DNA of 64,000 nucleotides, from NCBI GenBank assembly GCA_035650355.1, contig DASRHT010000102.1, positions 32,713 to 96,712 of the forward strand, read 5' to 3'. The translations under genes and the position numbers were made by a program. Positions 1 through 8,624 of the stretch are shown here, piece by piece (within the stretch, counting starts at the first letter, position 1; the number at the start of each line of letters is the position of its first letter). Under the pieces are notes generated by a model, which saw only the letters and a program-made list of their open reading frames with translations, was not told the origin of the DNA and searched no databases. Source of the DNA: DASRHT01 sp035650355 (GTDB taxonomy: Bacteria; Chloroflexota; Ktedonobacteria; Ktedonobacterales; Ktedonobacteraceae).

Positions 1-732
1 GGCCACCAGGGCGTAGCGGTCCGCAATATTTTGCAGGTCCGCGTCTGTGACGTTTTGCAAGTTGCGATATACCTGCTTGTCGAGCATGCGATTTTTATCA
101 CCTCCAGGCCAGAGCCGCCAGCTATCGTTGTCGATGACGTCCGCGACCAGCAGATTGCCCTGCTGATCGCGCCCGAATTCGATTTTCAGATCGACCAGCG
201 TGACATCAACAGAGGCCCAGGCTCGTTCGAGGACCTCAAAGACCCTTCGCCCCTGAGCTGCCATCCACTCAATTTCTGTTGCTGAGGCTAACCCCATACT
301 AATGATGTCTTTTTCCCATATTTGCGGGTCATGATTGGCATCATCCTTTAAAAAAGTCTCAACCATTACCGGCTCGAAGCGCGTCCCCTCGCTGACCTCA
401 GGATTGCGCTTGAGATAAGAGCCGGTGGCGATTCGCCTCATTACCTCTTCAACCGGCAGCATAGCGCAACGACGCACCAGCAGCGTTGTGTCGTTGATCT
501 GCTCCACCAGGTGAGTCGCAATACCTTCGCGGTTCAGCAAGCGGAAGACGTTGGCGGTGGTGATGGTGCTCCAGCGCGACTTCCCGACCAGCTCGTTGCG
601 CCTGGCTCCGTCTCCTGCCGTAATCTGATCCTTACTGACCATGTACGCCAGTTCACTATTATCCGGGTCTGCATAAATAATCTTTGTTTTCCCTTCGGAA
701 AGCAAAGGGCCAAATGACGGGTTATCTATCAT
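1..732 (-). CDS. purC: SAICAR synthetase PurC, PAICS-like, C-terminus beyond window
   Basis: Translating the minus strand from the ATG at 732 gives 244 uninterrupted codons that run off the left edge. The start is MIDNPSFGPLLSEGKTKIIY. The product should join CAIR and aspartate to make SAICAR in de novo purine synthesis, in the cytoplasm. Visible family motifs are GKTKIIY, SKDQITAGDGARRNEL, RRIATGSYLKRNPEVSEG and DVIDNDSWRLWPGGDKNR. The last two follow the animal PAICS enzyme more closely than the short bacterial PurC I know, which is a comparison from memory. The cut falls where PAICS continues into its AIR-carboxylase domain, so a PurE fusion is possible but not visible. It is the last gene in the window of a purL-purQM-purC run, with a 68-base gap to purQM. 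Confidence 0.92.
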   Translation of the reverse strand, partial: MIDNPSFGPLLSEGKTKIIYADPDNSELAYMVSKDQITAGDGARRNELVGKSRWSTITTANVFRLLNREGIATHLVEQINDTTLLVRRCAMLPVEEVMRRIATGSYLKRNPEVSEGTRFEPVMVETFLKDDANHDPQIWEKDIISMGLASATEIEWMAAQGRRVFEVLERAWASVDVTLVDLKIEFGRDQQGNLLVADVIDNDSWRLWPGGDKNRMLDKQVYRNLQNVTDADLQNIADRYALVA

Positions 733-800
733 TGTTCCGTTAACTCCTGACTATCATCAACGTTGACTAGAGCATCCCTGCAACATTTGAGCATGCTTTG

Positions 801-2690
801 TTAGTGCAACACCACTCCTTCCCCCTCAGCGATATGCCCGATTGTCAGCAGCTCAGGGAGCAGGCTGCGCGCCTCTAACGCTGCTTTGGGGGAGAGTACG
901 ATGACCATACCGATCCCCATATTGAGAGTACGATACAGTTCGTCACGCGTTACATTACCTGAGCGAGCAAGCAACTGGAAAAGGGCCGGAACCTTCCACG
1001 ATTGCGTTTCGATCACGGCCTGCATCCCTCTGGGGAGAATACGCGAGACATTGCCCTCGAAGCCGCCGCCCGTGATATGGGCGATGCCTTTGATGAAGCG
1101 CCCGCGGTCCGCTAAGTACTCGCGGATCTGCCTAATCTCATTCAGGTAACAGCGGTGAGGGCGCAACAGGGCATCGACCAGAGGCTCTCCCAGCTCGGGA
1201 AAAACGGTGTCGAGCGGATACGAGGCGAAGACGCGCCGGGCCAGCGAGTAGCCATTGGTGTGCAGACCGCTGGATGGCAGGCCAAGCAGCACATCACCGG
1301 TGCCAATGGTAGAGCCGTTGATGGCTTCCTCTTGTTCGACCACGCCGACTATCGTACCTGCGAGATCAAACGCGCCCGGCAGGTAGACATCTGGCATTTC
1401 CGCCGTCTCACCGCCCAGCAGCGTGCAGCCAATTCCCTGGCAGGCGCAAGCCACGCTCTGCACGATCAGGGCAGCCTGCACAGGATCGAGTCTGCCCGTT
1501 GCCAGGTAATCCATAAAGAAGAGCGGCCTCGCTCCCTGAGTCAACAGGTCGTTGGCGGAATGGTGGACCAGATCGTGCCCGATGGTATCATAGCGCCTGG
1601 CCTGCGCCGCGATCAGCGTCTTCGTGCCCACACCATCGGTAGAAGCGACGAGCGCGGGACGCTGCATCTTCTGGAGGGCGTGCGCGTTAAAGACGCCCGC
1701 GAACGCTCCCATGCCTGCCAGGACATCCGCACCCTGCGCCCGGCGTACGGCCTTTTGCATTAGACGTTTGGCCTGGTCGGCGGCGATAATATTCACCCCG
1801 CTTTCGGCATAGGAGGTTGACGCTTTTACCTGCTGCTGAACGGGAGCGATTGGTCCTGAATGGTCCGCCAATCGCTGCGCATAGCGATAGGCATTTTTAA
1901 AGATCAGTAGACCATCGCCTTCGCCATTTGCCGTTGCGCGCCGCTGCGGATGCTGGAGCGCATGCACGTATCGCTCGGGATGCGGCATCAAGCCAAAAAC
2001 ATTGCCGCGCGCGTTGCAGATGCCCGCGATATTGCCCATCGAGCCGTTCGGGTTATCGGGATACGCGATGCCTTCCGTGGCCCGCTCGTCGCTGGCTGCA
2101 TAGGTGAGCGCAATCTGGCCGTTGGCTCGCAATGCGTCAAGATCTCCCTTGAAAACAAACTGTCCTTCGCCGTGTGCGACAGGCAACTCAATAGGATGCT
2201 CTATCCCGCGAGTGAAGACGCAGACGCCGGGTTGTGGGCTGAGCGTCACCCAGCGACACTCGAACTGTCCCGAGCCATTCTCGGTCAGCGTGGCGGCTGA
2301 GTCATTCCAGGAGCAGCTTTGCTCTTGCGCCTGCTCTACGTCGGCTAAGGATGTCGCCTCAGCAGTATCCGGCAGGAGGCCCGCGCGCACAAGCACCTGG
2401 AAGCCGTTACAGATGCCAAGCATAGGGCGACCTTCATCAATAAACCGCCGGAGCTGCGGGCCGAGATGGGTCAGCAGGTTGATCTCCAGCAGCTTGCCCG
2501 CTCCCAGGTCATCGCCATAAGAGAAACCTCCGGGGAAGACCAGAAAGTGGTAATCCAGCAGCTTTTCAGGCGACTTAATGAGCTGATTGATGTGGACCAG
2601 CTCCGTCTCAAAGCCAACTATGCGACAGGCTTGAGCAGTTTCGCGGTCACAATTGATGCCTGGAGCGCGTAAAACGAGAGCGCGAGTCAT
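801..2690 (-). CDS. purQM: PurQ-PurM fusion: FGAM synthase glutaminase + AIR synthetase
   Basis: One open frame of 629 residues joins two purine enzymes. Residues 1 to about 285 are the class I glutaminase PurQ: nucleophile Cys94 in GICNGFQVLV and catalytic His237/Glu239 in MPHPERY. It feeds ammonia to PurL for FGAM formation. Residues from about 292 to the end are PurM, which cyclises FGAM to AIR; DGVGTKTL, GHDLVHHSANDLLTQGARP and GGETAEMPDVYLPGAFDL are typical of that family. The start is the ATG at 2690, which overlaps the purL stop as ATGA, so translation is coupled; an in-frame ATG at 2708 lies inside purL and is unlikely. PurQ and PurM are normally separate proteins. The fusion would place steps 4 and 5 of the pathway on one chain. 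No internal stop or frameshift is seen. Confidence 0.93.
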   Translation of the reverse strand: MTRALVLRAPGINCDRETAQACRIVGFETELVHINQLIKSPEKLLDYHFLVFPGGFSYGDDLGAGKLLEINLLTHLGPQLRRFIDEGRPMLGICNGFQVLVRAGLLPDTAEATSLADVEQAQEQSCSWNDSAATLTENGSGQFECRWVTLSPQPGVCVFTRGIEHPIELPVAHGEGQFVFKGDLDALRANGQIALTYAASDERATEGIAYPDNPNGSMGNIAGICNARGNVFGLMPHPERYVHALQHPQRRATANGEGDGLLIFKNAYRYAQRLADHSGPIAPVQQQVKASTSYAESGVNIIAADQAKRLMQKAVRRAQGADVLAGMGAFAGVFNAHALQKMQRPALVASTDGVGTKTLIAAQARRYDTIGHDLVHHSANDLLTQGARPLFFMDYLATGRLDPVQAALIVQSVACACQGIGCTLLGGETAEMPDVYLPGAFDLAGTIVGVVEQEEAINGSTIGTGDVLLGLPSSGLHTNGYSLARRVFASYPLDTVFPELGEPLVDALLRPHRCYLNEIRQIREYLADRGRFIKGIAHITGGGFEGNVSRILPRGMQAVIETQSWKVPALFQLLARSGNVTRDELYRTLNMGIGMVIVLSPKAALEARSLLPELLTIGHIAEGEGVVLH

Positions 2691-5600
2691 GCCTGAACCC
2701 CTTTCCATGCCTGCTGTAACTCCGCCACACTAAGGTTGAGCAGTTCAGTATCCCCATCCCGTATGATTAACCGTTCGCTTGCGGTAACGGTGCCAATGTA
2801 CGCGATATCGTTGATACCGTTGGAGCGCATATGCCGCTCGAAGGCCCCCAGTTGTTCGGGCGCGATCTCGACCAGGAAGCGCGAGGGCGATTCGCTGAAC
2901 AGCCGGACAATATTTTTTAAGCCAGATAGCCTCTGGATCGGCACGCCTTGCGCAAGCACGATGTGGCTGGCATCAACCGTGACTCCCTGCATACTTGCTA
3001 ACGCCATTTCGGCCACAGCCACGGCTGCCCCGCCTTCGGAGAGGTCATGACAGGCTCGCACCAGCCCCAGACGGATGGCTTTCCCCAATGCCTTCATGGT
3101 GAGAAGGGCATGCTCAATATCTACTTGAGGCAGGGTAGTCTGGGGGAAAATTTGCGTAAATGAATGCTGATCCACGATCTCTGTATAATGCGAACCCGCC
3201 AGTTCATTGCGCGTCCTGCCAATCAGGTAGAGCAGGTCGCCGGGGGTTTTAAGCGCCATATCAATCGTCTGGGCGGCATCGTCAATCACCCCTACGGCTG
3301 AGATCAGCAAGGTGGGAATAACGGGAATGCGGCGTCCATCGGAGCGATACTCGTTGTTGAGGCTATCCTTGCCCGAAATAAAGGGGACGCGGAAGCCAAT
3401 TGAGGCATCATAGCACCCTTTGACGGCGCGAACCAGCAGGCCCAGTTGCTCGGGATCGGCAGGGTTGCCCCAGCAGAAGTTGTCCAGGATGGCGGCATGC
3501 GTGACGTCGCCGCCGACGGCTGTCAGGTTGCGCAACGCCTCGTCCACAGCATTGATCGCCATGTGATAGGGATCGATCTGACCGTAAAGCGGATTGAGGC
3601 CATTGGAGATGACAATGCCCGCCTGCGATGGCTCTGGAAGAATGGGTTGCAGCACAGCCGCGTCCCCTGGCCCATTGCCGGCTCGCCCAACCAGCGGCTT
3701 GAGGACGGTCGCGCCCTGCACTTCGAAGTCGTAACGCCGCACCACATCTTCTTTTGAGGCTATCGAAGGATGGCGCAACAGCGCCAGCAAGGTAGGTTCC
3801 AGCGATTGCGTTAGTGCGGGCAGGGGCAGCGAACTCGCCTGTAAAGAAGGGCTAATCTGGATGGGCTGGCGCTTCCAAACGGCCTCAAGCGTGCGAGGCG
3901 GCCTGCCATGATGCAGGAAGTCCATATCCAGGTCGGCAATCACCTCGCTGCGATAGGTCACGGTCAAACAACGGTCGTCGGTGAAGGTGCCGAGAATGCT
4001 GGCCTCGACATCTTCGATAGCACAGATGGCTAGCAGCTCGTCCAGGCTGGCCGGAGGAACGGCGAGCACCATGCGCTCTTGCGCCTCGGAGAGCCAGATC
4101 TCCCAGGGGGCCAATCCCTGATATTTGAGCGGGGCATGGGCGAGTTCGACGCAGGCGCCCGTTTCGGCTCCCATCTCGCCAATGGCTGAAGAGAAGCCGC
4201 CCGCGCCACAATCCGTAATGGCGTGGTAGAGCTGGCGGTCGCGGGCCTGCATAATCACGTCCGTGACCTTCTTCTCTGTGATGGGCGCGCCTATCTGGAC
4301 GGCGCTCCCCGCCTGTGCGTTAATCTCGCTGCTCATCTCGCCCGACGAGAACGTCGCGCCATGCACGCCGTCGCGTCCGGTGCGGCCTCCGAGGGCCACG
4401 ATCTTATCTCCAGGCTCGACCGCGCGTGGATGGCTCCCTCGCGGCAGGATGCCCAGGCAGCCACAGTAGACCAGCGGATTGTAAATATAGCCGGGGTGAT
4501 ACAGGATGGCTCCGTTCACTATGGGAATGCCCATCTTGTTACCATAATCGCGTATGCCATTGACCACACCATCGGCGATGCGCTGTGGCGAAAGGATGCC
4601 AGGGGCCAGCTCGTCCACCGGGGTGTCGGGCGGACCGAAACAGAGCACATCGGTACAGGCAATCGGCTGAGCAGAGACGCCGAGCACATCACGTATCACG
4701 CCGCCCACGCCCGTATTCGCGCCGCCAAACGGCTCTATCGCCGAAGGATGGTTATGTGTCTCCACCTTGAAAGCGAGATCGTGCGCAGTGGTAAAGCGAA
4801 TAATGCCCGCGTTATCGCTAAAGGCTGAAACCAGCCAGGACGGCCTGATCTCTTCGGTGGCGCGCATAATATAGCGTTTGAGCAAGCTATCAATCTGCTC
4901 TGTTTCAAGCTCGTTGCCTTTGCTATCCAGCTCGCGATAGTGGATGGTTGCCTTGAACGTCTTATGCGAGCAATGTTCCGACCAGGTCTGGGCCAGCGTT
5001 TCCAGCTCGACATCGGTCGGCTCGCGTCCCATCGCGCGATAATGACGCTGGATCGCCCGCATCTCATCCAGGTTTAAGGCCAGCAGCCCCTGTTTGCTGG
5101 TAGCGAGCAATTGCTCGTCGGTCATCTGCGAAAGGGGAATAAAAGCTGTATGGGCGACCCTACCGGTCGCCCGCTCATCTATAGTGATTCCTTCCGCTAC
5201 GACTTTTGAGGTCTGTGCAACCCCCTGCGGCACGGCACTCTCCCTCTGGTCTACGCAAGCAAGTAATCTATATTCTTGAATGACCGGGTTATACAATGCC
5301 GCTTGAGTAATGGCCCGGACGTCTTCTGTGCTTAAACGTAGGTCCAGCACAAAACGATGGCCGGTCTCGACCTGCTCAAGCCCTGTAATCCCCACGATCC
5401 TGGCGCCCGCCAGCACGCTCTCCGCCAGCGTATCCGTCACGCCTGGATGATAGTATACATCAACGATATGACTTGATGGAGCATACGCCGGCTCTGTCTC
5501 CGTCCACACCTGAGCTTCCTGTACAACTGGATCAACGAGCAGTTGCTTGATAAGCTGACCGAGCTGAGAGGAGCTAAGATTACCGGAAATACGATAAAGC

Positions 5601-5764
5601 TGAGCGGTATGGAGAACAAAAGGCTCTTTATCTTGAACGGCGATGATCTGCGCCAGCGAGGACAGATGTTTTGCCGGTAAGTGTAATATTTCGCGAGCAA
5701 GCTTACGGGCATAGATATCATGCCGCTGTGAGCTTGCTCGTATCTCGATGAGATATGATGTCAC
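2687..5764 (-). CDS. purL: FGAM synthase PurL with two N-terminal PurS-like domains
   Basis: This 1025-residue protein is the synthetase subunit of phosphoribosylformylglycinamidine synthase, converting FGAR to FGAM with ATP and glutamine-derived ammonia. Small PurL proteins are about 740 residues. The extra 210 N-terminal residues look like two PurS folds: residues 3-90, and 98-170 with HPGVTDTLAESV and YNPVIQEYRLL, which match PurS beginning and end. The PurL core follows, with SEHCSHKTF at 262-270 (catalytic His region), KVETHNHPSAIEPFGGANTG and a second AIRS-like half after about 680. The start is a GTG at 5764 with AGGAATC upstream. The stop overlaps the purQM start by four bases, so PurL, PurS-like and PurQ functions are made from two coupled genes. 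Confidence 0.93.
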   Translation of the reverse strand: MTSYLIEIRASSQRHDIYARKLAREILHLPAKHLSSLAQIIAVQDKEPFVLHTAQLYRISGNLSSSQLGQLIKQLLVDPVVQEAQVWTETEPAYAPSSHIVDVYYHPGVTDTLAESVLAGARIVGITGLEQVETGHRFVLDLRLSTEDVRAITQAALYNPVIQEYRLLACVDQRESAVPQGVAQTSKVVAEGITIDERATGRVAHTAFIPLSQMTDEQLLATSKQGLLALNLDEMRAIQRHYRAMGREPTDVELETLAQTWSEHCSHKTFKATIHYRELDSKGNELETEQIDSLLKRYIMRATEEIRPSWLVSAFSDNAGIIRFTTAHDLAFKVETHNHPSAIEPFGGANTGVGGVIRDVLGVSAQPIACTDVLCFGPPDTPVDELAPGILSPQRIADGVVNGIRDYGNKMGIPIVNGAILYHPGYIYNPLVYCGCLGILPRGSHPRAVEPGDKIVALGGRTGRDGVHGATFSSGEMSSEINAQAGSAVQIGAPITEKKVTDVIMQARDRQLYHAITDCGAGGFSSAIGEMGAETGACVELAHAPLKYQGLAPWEIWLSEAQERMVLAVPPASLDELLAICAIEDVEASILGTFTDDRCLTVTYRSEVIADLDMDFLHHGRPPRTLEAVWKRQPIQISPSLQASSLPLPALTQSLEPTLLALLRHPSIASKEDVVRRYDFEVQGATVLKPLVGRAGNGPGDAAVLQPILPEPSQAGIVISNGLNPLYGQIDPYHMAINAVDEALRNLTAVGGDVTHAAILDNFCWGNPADPEQLGLLVRAVKGCYDASIGFRVPFISGKDSLNNEYRSDGRRIPVIPTLLISAVGVIDDAAQTIDMALKTPGDLLYLIGRTRNELAGSHYTEIVDQHSFTQIFPQTTLPQVDIEHALLTMKALGKAIRLGLVRACHDLSEGGAAVAVAEMALASMQGVTVDASHIVLAQGVPIQRLSGLKNIVRLFSESPSRFLVEIAPEQLGAFERHMRSNGINDIAYIGTVTASERLIIRDGDTELLNLSVAELQQAWKGVQA

Positions 5765-6089
5765 GTTCTTGATTCCTGTGGCTGCACTTCGATTCTGCGC
5801 TCCTGAGCTTCGTAGGGACCCTCCTTTCCGATCAACTGAGCGGTAGCTAGCTGCGCGGCAGCGTTGTTGATCGGAATTTCAAGACCAGATTTATCGCGTC
5901 CAGCAGTGTTGGAGCGCGGAAGCTATCAAAGTACGTCTATTGAACTGCTAAGAGGACTGGCCGCTCCTTTGCCTCATCCAATAGGACCTCTTCATTGTAA
6001 CACCTTTTTCCAGACGATGGCAAGTTACCGGATTTTTTTATCTGGCTGCTTGCAATGCTATCTGGATGAGCGCGGAGCAGATAGTTCGC
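5765..6089. other. Intergenic region between divergent purL and aspS leader
   Basis: No open frame here has family motifs or a ribosome binding site. The stretch should carry the purL promoter on the minus strand, though I could not pick a convincing one. It contains repeat R2 copy A (5826-5876). The rest, about 5885-6089, shows nothing I can name. Confidence 0.5.
5826..5876 (+). repeat. R2 element copy A (TGAG..GCGTT core in complementary arms)
   Basis: Arms TTCCGATCAAC (5826-5836) and GTTGATCGGAA (5866-5876) are perfectly complementary over 11 bases. They enclose a 29-base core starting TGAGCGGTAGCTAGC and ending GGCAGCGTT. Related cores with different arms or spacers lie at 10583-10650, 36361-36432 and 54001-54086. 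The flanks GGACCCTC and CTTGAAATTCC also recur at the 36361 copy, in opposite orientation. Confidence 0.75.
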
Positions 6090-6118
6090 TTGACATTGAG
6101 CTAGCCCTATGGTATATT
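6090..6118 (+). promoter_or_regulatory. Sigma-A-type promoter for T-box/aspS
   Basis: TTGACA (6090-6095) is followed after exactly 17 bases by TATATT (6113-6118). This is a near-consensus housekeeping promoter, placed so that transcription would begin around 6125 at the base of the T-box leader. Confidence 0.8.
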
Positions 6119-6259
6119 CAGCGTAATACGAGATAGAAAAGCGATGATAGGGACACATCATGCAGCTATCCGGCATACAGAGAGTGATGCGCTCGCTGCA
6201 AGCATCATTGCCGCCCCTGCTTGATAACACCCTTGAGCTAACCGGCGAAACGCAGAAAT

Positions 6260-6286
6260 GTAGGGGCAATCCCTTGCGGTTGCCCT
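6260..6286 (+). repeat. R1 hairpin repeat inside the T-box leader
   Basis: The segment runs GTAGGGGCAATCCCTTGCGG and then TTGCCCT. It matches the copy at 42424-42449 except for one extra base. It folds as a hairpin with a CTTGC loop. It lies between T-box Stem I and the antiterminator and so must be transcribed with the leader. Confidence 0.75.
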
Positions 6287-6473
6287 CTGGCTCCCCAATT
6301 GATCATGGGAACGCGGAACGCTTCAAAGTAGCCGGTTTTCGGGACGCGCCCGTTATAGCGCGGCGGTTTGCGCCTGATCTCACTCTAAGATTATTATACA
6401 CGGAGAAAGGCAAGAACCGGCAAAGGTCTCCATAGCGAGATAAATGGTGGTGGTACCACGACAGGCATAATTC

Positions 6474-6507
6474 GCCCTCGTCCTCCAAAGGATGAGGGCT
6501 TTTTTTA
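6474..6507 (+). terminator. T-box terminator hairpin before aspS
   Basis: GCCCTCgTCC and GGAtGAGGGC pair around a six-base loop at 6474-6499 and are followed by eight T residues. This is the attenuator alternative to the antiterminator formed by the T-box sequence just upstream. Confidence 0.88.
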
Positions 6508-6528
6508 TTGTATTAAAGGAGTTTACCT

Positions 6529-7836
6529 ATGCAAAGAACATTGACGACGGAAATTACAGCGCATGTGGGCGAGCGTGTGCGCATCGCCGGTTGGTTACAC
6601 TCGTTACGTTTGCTGGGCAGTATCAATTTTCTTGTGCTTCGCGATGGCTGGGGGCTGGTCCAGGCGGTTGCTGAAACCGAGGCTGAAATGGCTCCGTTGA
6701 GCGAGTGCCATGCTGGCGTTGAAAGCGTTATCGCGGTTGAAGGGCTGGTCGTGAGCGAGCCGCAGGCGCCTGGCGGCTACGAGCTGCACGATCTACGGAT
6801 CGAAGTCATCACGCCTGTGAGCGAGGTGCCGCCAATCTCGCTCAACAAGCGCAAGATCACGGCTGGCCTCAGCACACTGCTCGATCATGCCGTTGTCGCC
6901 AACCGCCACCCGGCGCGGCGGGCCATTCTGCGCCTCGCCAGCGGGACAATGGCTGGTTTTCGCAGCACTCTTGCGGCTCGTGGCTTTACCGAGATCCAGA
7001 CCCCCAAGATCGTCGCAGCAGCCACTGAGAGCGGAGCGAACGTGTTCAAACTGGATTACTTTGACCGCCCGGCCTACCTGGCTCAGAGTCCGCAGTTCTA
7101 TAAGCAGATCATGGTTGGCGTTTTTGAGCGCGTTTTTGAGGTCGGACCCGTGTTCAGAGCCGAGCCACACGATACGGCCAGACATTTGAACGAGTACGTT
7201 AGCCTGGACGCAGAATTTGGCTTTATCAAAGACCATTTCACCGTGATGGGCCTGTTACGCGACGTGATTGCAGGCATCCTGGCTACATTTGACGAGCAAT
7301 ACAGGGCGGAACTGGAGCTGCTACGCGTGCAAATGCCAGTCGTGCCAGCAGAGATCCCGCATATTCACTTCGCCGACGCGCAGGAGTTGATCCTCAAGCG
7401 TCATAAAGTGGATGTGCGCGGGGAGCCGGACCTGTCGCCGCAGGACGAACGCTGGCTGGGCGAGTGGGCGCAGCAGGAATTCGGGAGCGATTTTCTCTAC
7501 GTCACGGGCTATCCTATGGTGAAACGTCCGTTTTACACGTATCCAGAGCCGGGCAGACCACAATATTCGAACTCGTTTGACCTGATCTTTCGTGGCACCG
7601 AGCTGGTCACGGGCGGGCAACGCCTGCATCGCTACGAGGATTATGTGGCCGCGCTGGAGAAAGCGCGCCTCCCCTTAGAGCCATTTGCAGCATACCTTGA
7701 AGCGTTCAAATATGGCATGCCACCGCATGGCGGCTTCGCCATCGGGTCTGAGCGGCTTTTGATGCAGCTCATTGGAACATCCAATGTCAAGCTTACCGCG
7801 CTCTTCCCACGCGATATGGCGAGGCTGACGCCATGA
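6529..7836 (+). CDS. aspS: Aspartyl-tRNA synthetase, archaeal/non-discriminating type
   Basis: The 435-residue product attaches aspartate to tRNA. It has the short archaeal-type AspRS layout, not the roughly 590-residue bacterial form with a GAD insertion. An OB-fold anticodon-binding domain occupies residues 1-110 (RVRIAGWLHSLRLLGSINFL), and the class II catalytic domain follows. Motif 2 region is FRAEPHDTARHLNEY, preceded by LAQSPQFYKQIMV. Motif 3 region is GMPPHGGFAIGSERLLMQL. The ribosome site AAGGAG stands eight bases before the ATG. Synthetases of this type often mischarge tRNA-Asn so that GatCAB can amidate it. The AAC specifier of its T-box supports that role here, but gatCAB is not in the window. 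Confidence 0.93.
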   Translation: MQRTLTTEITAHVGERVRIAGWLHSLRLLGSINFLVLRDGWGLVQAVAETEAEMAPLSECHAGVESVIAVEGLVVSEPQAPGGYELHDLRIEVITPVSEVPPISLNKRKITAGLSTLLDHAVVANRHPARRAILRLASGTMAGFRSTLAARGFTEIQTPKIVAAATESGANVFKLDYFDRPAYLAQSPQFYKQIMVGVFERVFEVGPVFRAEPHDTARHLNEYVSLDAEFGFIKDHFTVMGLLRDVIAGILATFDEQYRAELELLRVQMPVVPAEIPHIHFADAQELILKRHKVDVRGEPDLSPQDERWLGEWAQQEFGSDFLYVTGYPMVKRPFYTYPEPGRPQYSNSFDLIFRGTELVTGGQRLHRYEDYVAALEKARLPLEPFAAYLEAFKYGMPPHGGFAIGSERLLMQLIGTSNVKLTALFPRDMARLTP

Positions 7837-7967
7837 CGGTCAGACGTCCAGTTGATCGTCCGCAAGATCGTTCTGGATATTTTGGCTCTAGACCGTTTTT
7901 GCTATATACTAATGGAAAGAACGATAGCAATCGCCCGATACCAGAACCATCCAGGAGGGAATTCCGT

Positions 7968-8507
7968 ATGCCACAGCATGATGCACCCGACCTAGCCGAG
8001 AAGCGTTCAACACCAAAACGGCCCATCAGCATTGGCGCGGGAGCCATTGTGATGCACGATGATCGTGTTTTGCTGGTACGCAATATCTACGGCGTGACGA
8101 AGGGCCGCTACCTGTTGCCGGCGGGGCGCGTCAATCTGGGAGAGATGCCCGATGATGCGGCAGTACGCGAAACCTTCGAAGAGACGAATCTGCGGGTAGA
8201 GATTGAGGGGCTACTGGGGATTCGCCTGCTGGTCACGGATGAGGGGGAACACAACTACTTTTTTATGTTTCGCGCTAGACTGCTCTCGCCCATCAGCGAA
8301 CTGCGTCCTAACCTCGCCGAGATTGACGATGCCCGCTTCTTTTCCCGTGCAGAAATGGACGCGCTCGGCGTAGATGAAACCTGGGCTGGAGCAATCGCGA
8401 TTGCCTACAAAGGACTGGATGCGCAGGCGAGCCTCTGGCCCAACCACTACGACTTATCCAGCAATTCAGGCGTGGACAGGACTGACCGCTGGCGTATCTG
8501 GCTATAA
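7968..8507 (+). CDS. Nudix hydrolase
   Basis: This 179-residue cytoplasmic protein carries a Nudix box, GRVNLGEMPDDAAVRETFEE then TNL, matching GX5EX7REUXEEXGU with Asn at the last Gly. Nudix enzymes hydrolyse nucleoside diphosphates linked to another moiety; the substrate cannot be told from sequence. The frame is open from 7833, but AGGAGGG at 7953-7959 points to the ATG at 7968, and the product then begins MPQHDAPDLAEKRS. The N-terminal 20 residues are likely disordered, and the fold starts at SIGAGAIVMHDDRVLLVRN. It follows aspS by 131 bases and may be cotranscribed. Confidence 0.85.
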   Translation: MPQHDAPDLAEKRSTPKRPISIGAGAIVMHDDRVLLVRNIYGVTKGRYLLPAGRVNLGEMPDDAAVRETFEETNLRVEIEGLLGIRLLVTDEGEHNYFFMFRARLLSPISELRPNLAEIDDARFFSRAEMDALGVDETWAGAIAIAYKGLDAQASLWPNHYDLSSNSGVDRTDRWRIWL

Positions 8508-8624
8508 ATTTTTCAATCCCTCAAGCGGGTCGAGATAGCCATCAACTTGCGCTGCTCTTCTTGAGGGAGTATAGATATCAAACACGAAGACGTCAAGTGG
8601 AACTGCAATAAGGAGGAACCAGCT

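Larger units (their letters stand above)
6125..6508 (+). promoter_or_regulatory. T-box leader with AAC (Asn) specifier, controlling aspS
   Basis: This leader senses uncharged tRNA and controls read-through into aspS. Stem I can be drawn by hand: AGGG 6149-6152 with CCCT 6230-6233, GCAG 6162-6165 with CTGC 6217-6220, CGGC 6171-6174 with GCCG 6210-6213, and TGATGC 6185-6190 with GCATCA 6202-6207. The conserved AGAGAG lies at 6179-6184. The specifier loop reads TTGATAACA on its 3' side. AAC at 6226-6228, followed by A and then the lower stem, sits in the usual specifier position and reads asparagine; GAT (Asp) directly precedes it. The T-box sequence is GGTGGTGGTACCACG around 6447-6460, and the competing terminator is at 6474-6507. 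An Asn specifier fits a non-discriminating AspRS that also charges tRNA-Asn. A copy of repeat R1 sits between Stem I and the antiterminator. Confidence 0.85.

Noticed and set aside
1155..1763. Long plus-strand open frame within purQM
   Set aside because: It overlaps conserved PurM and PurQ coding sequence on the other strand, has no ribosome site and shows no family motif. It is a shadow frame.
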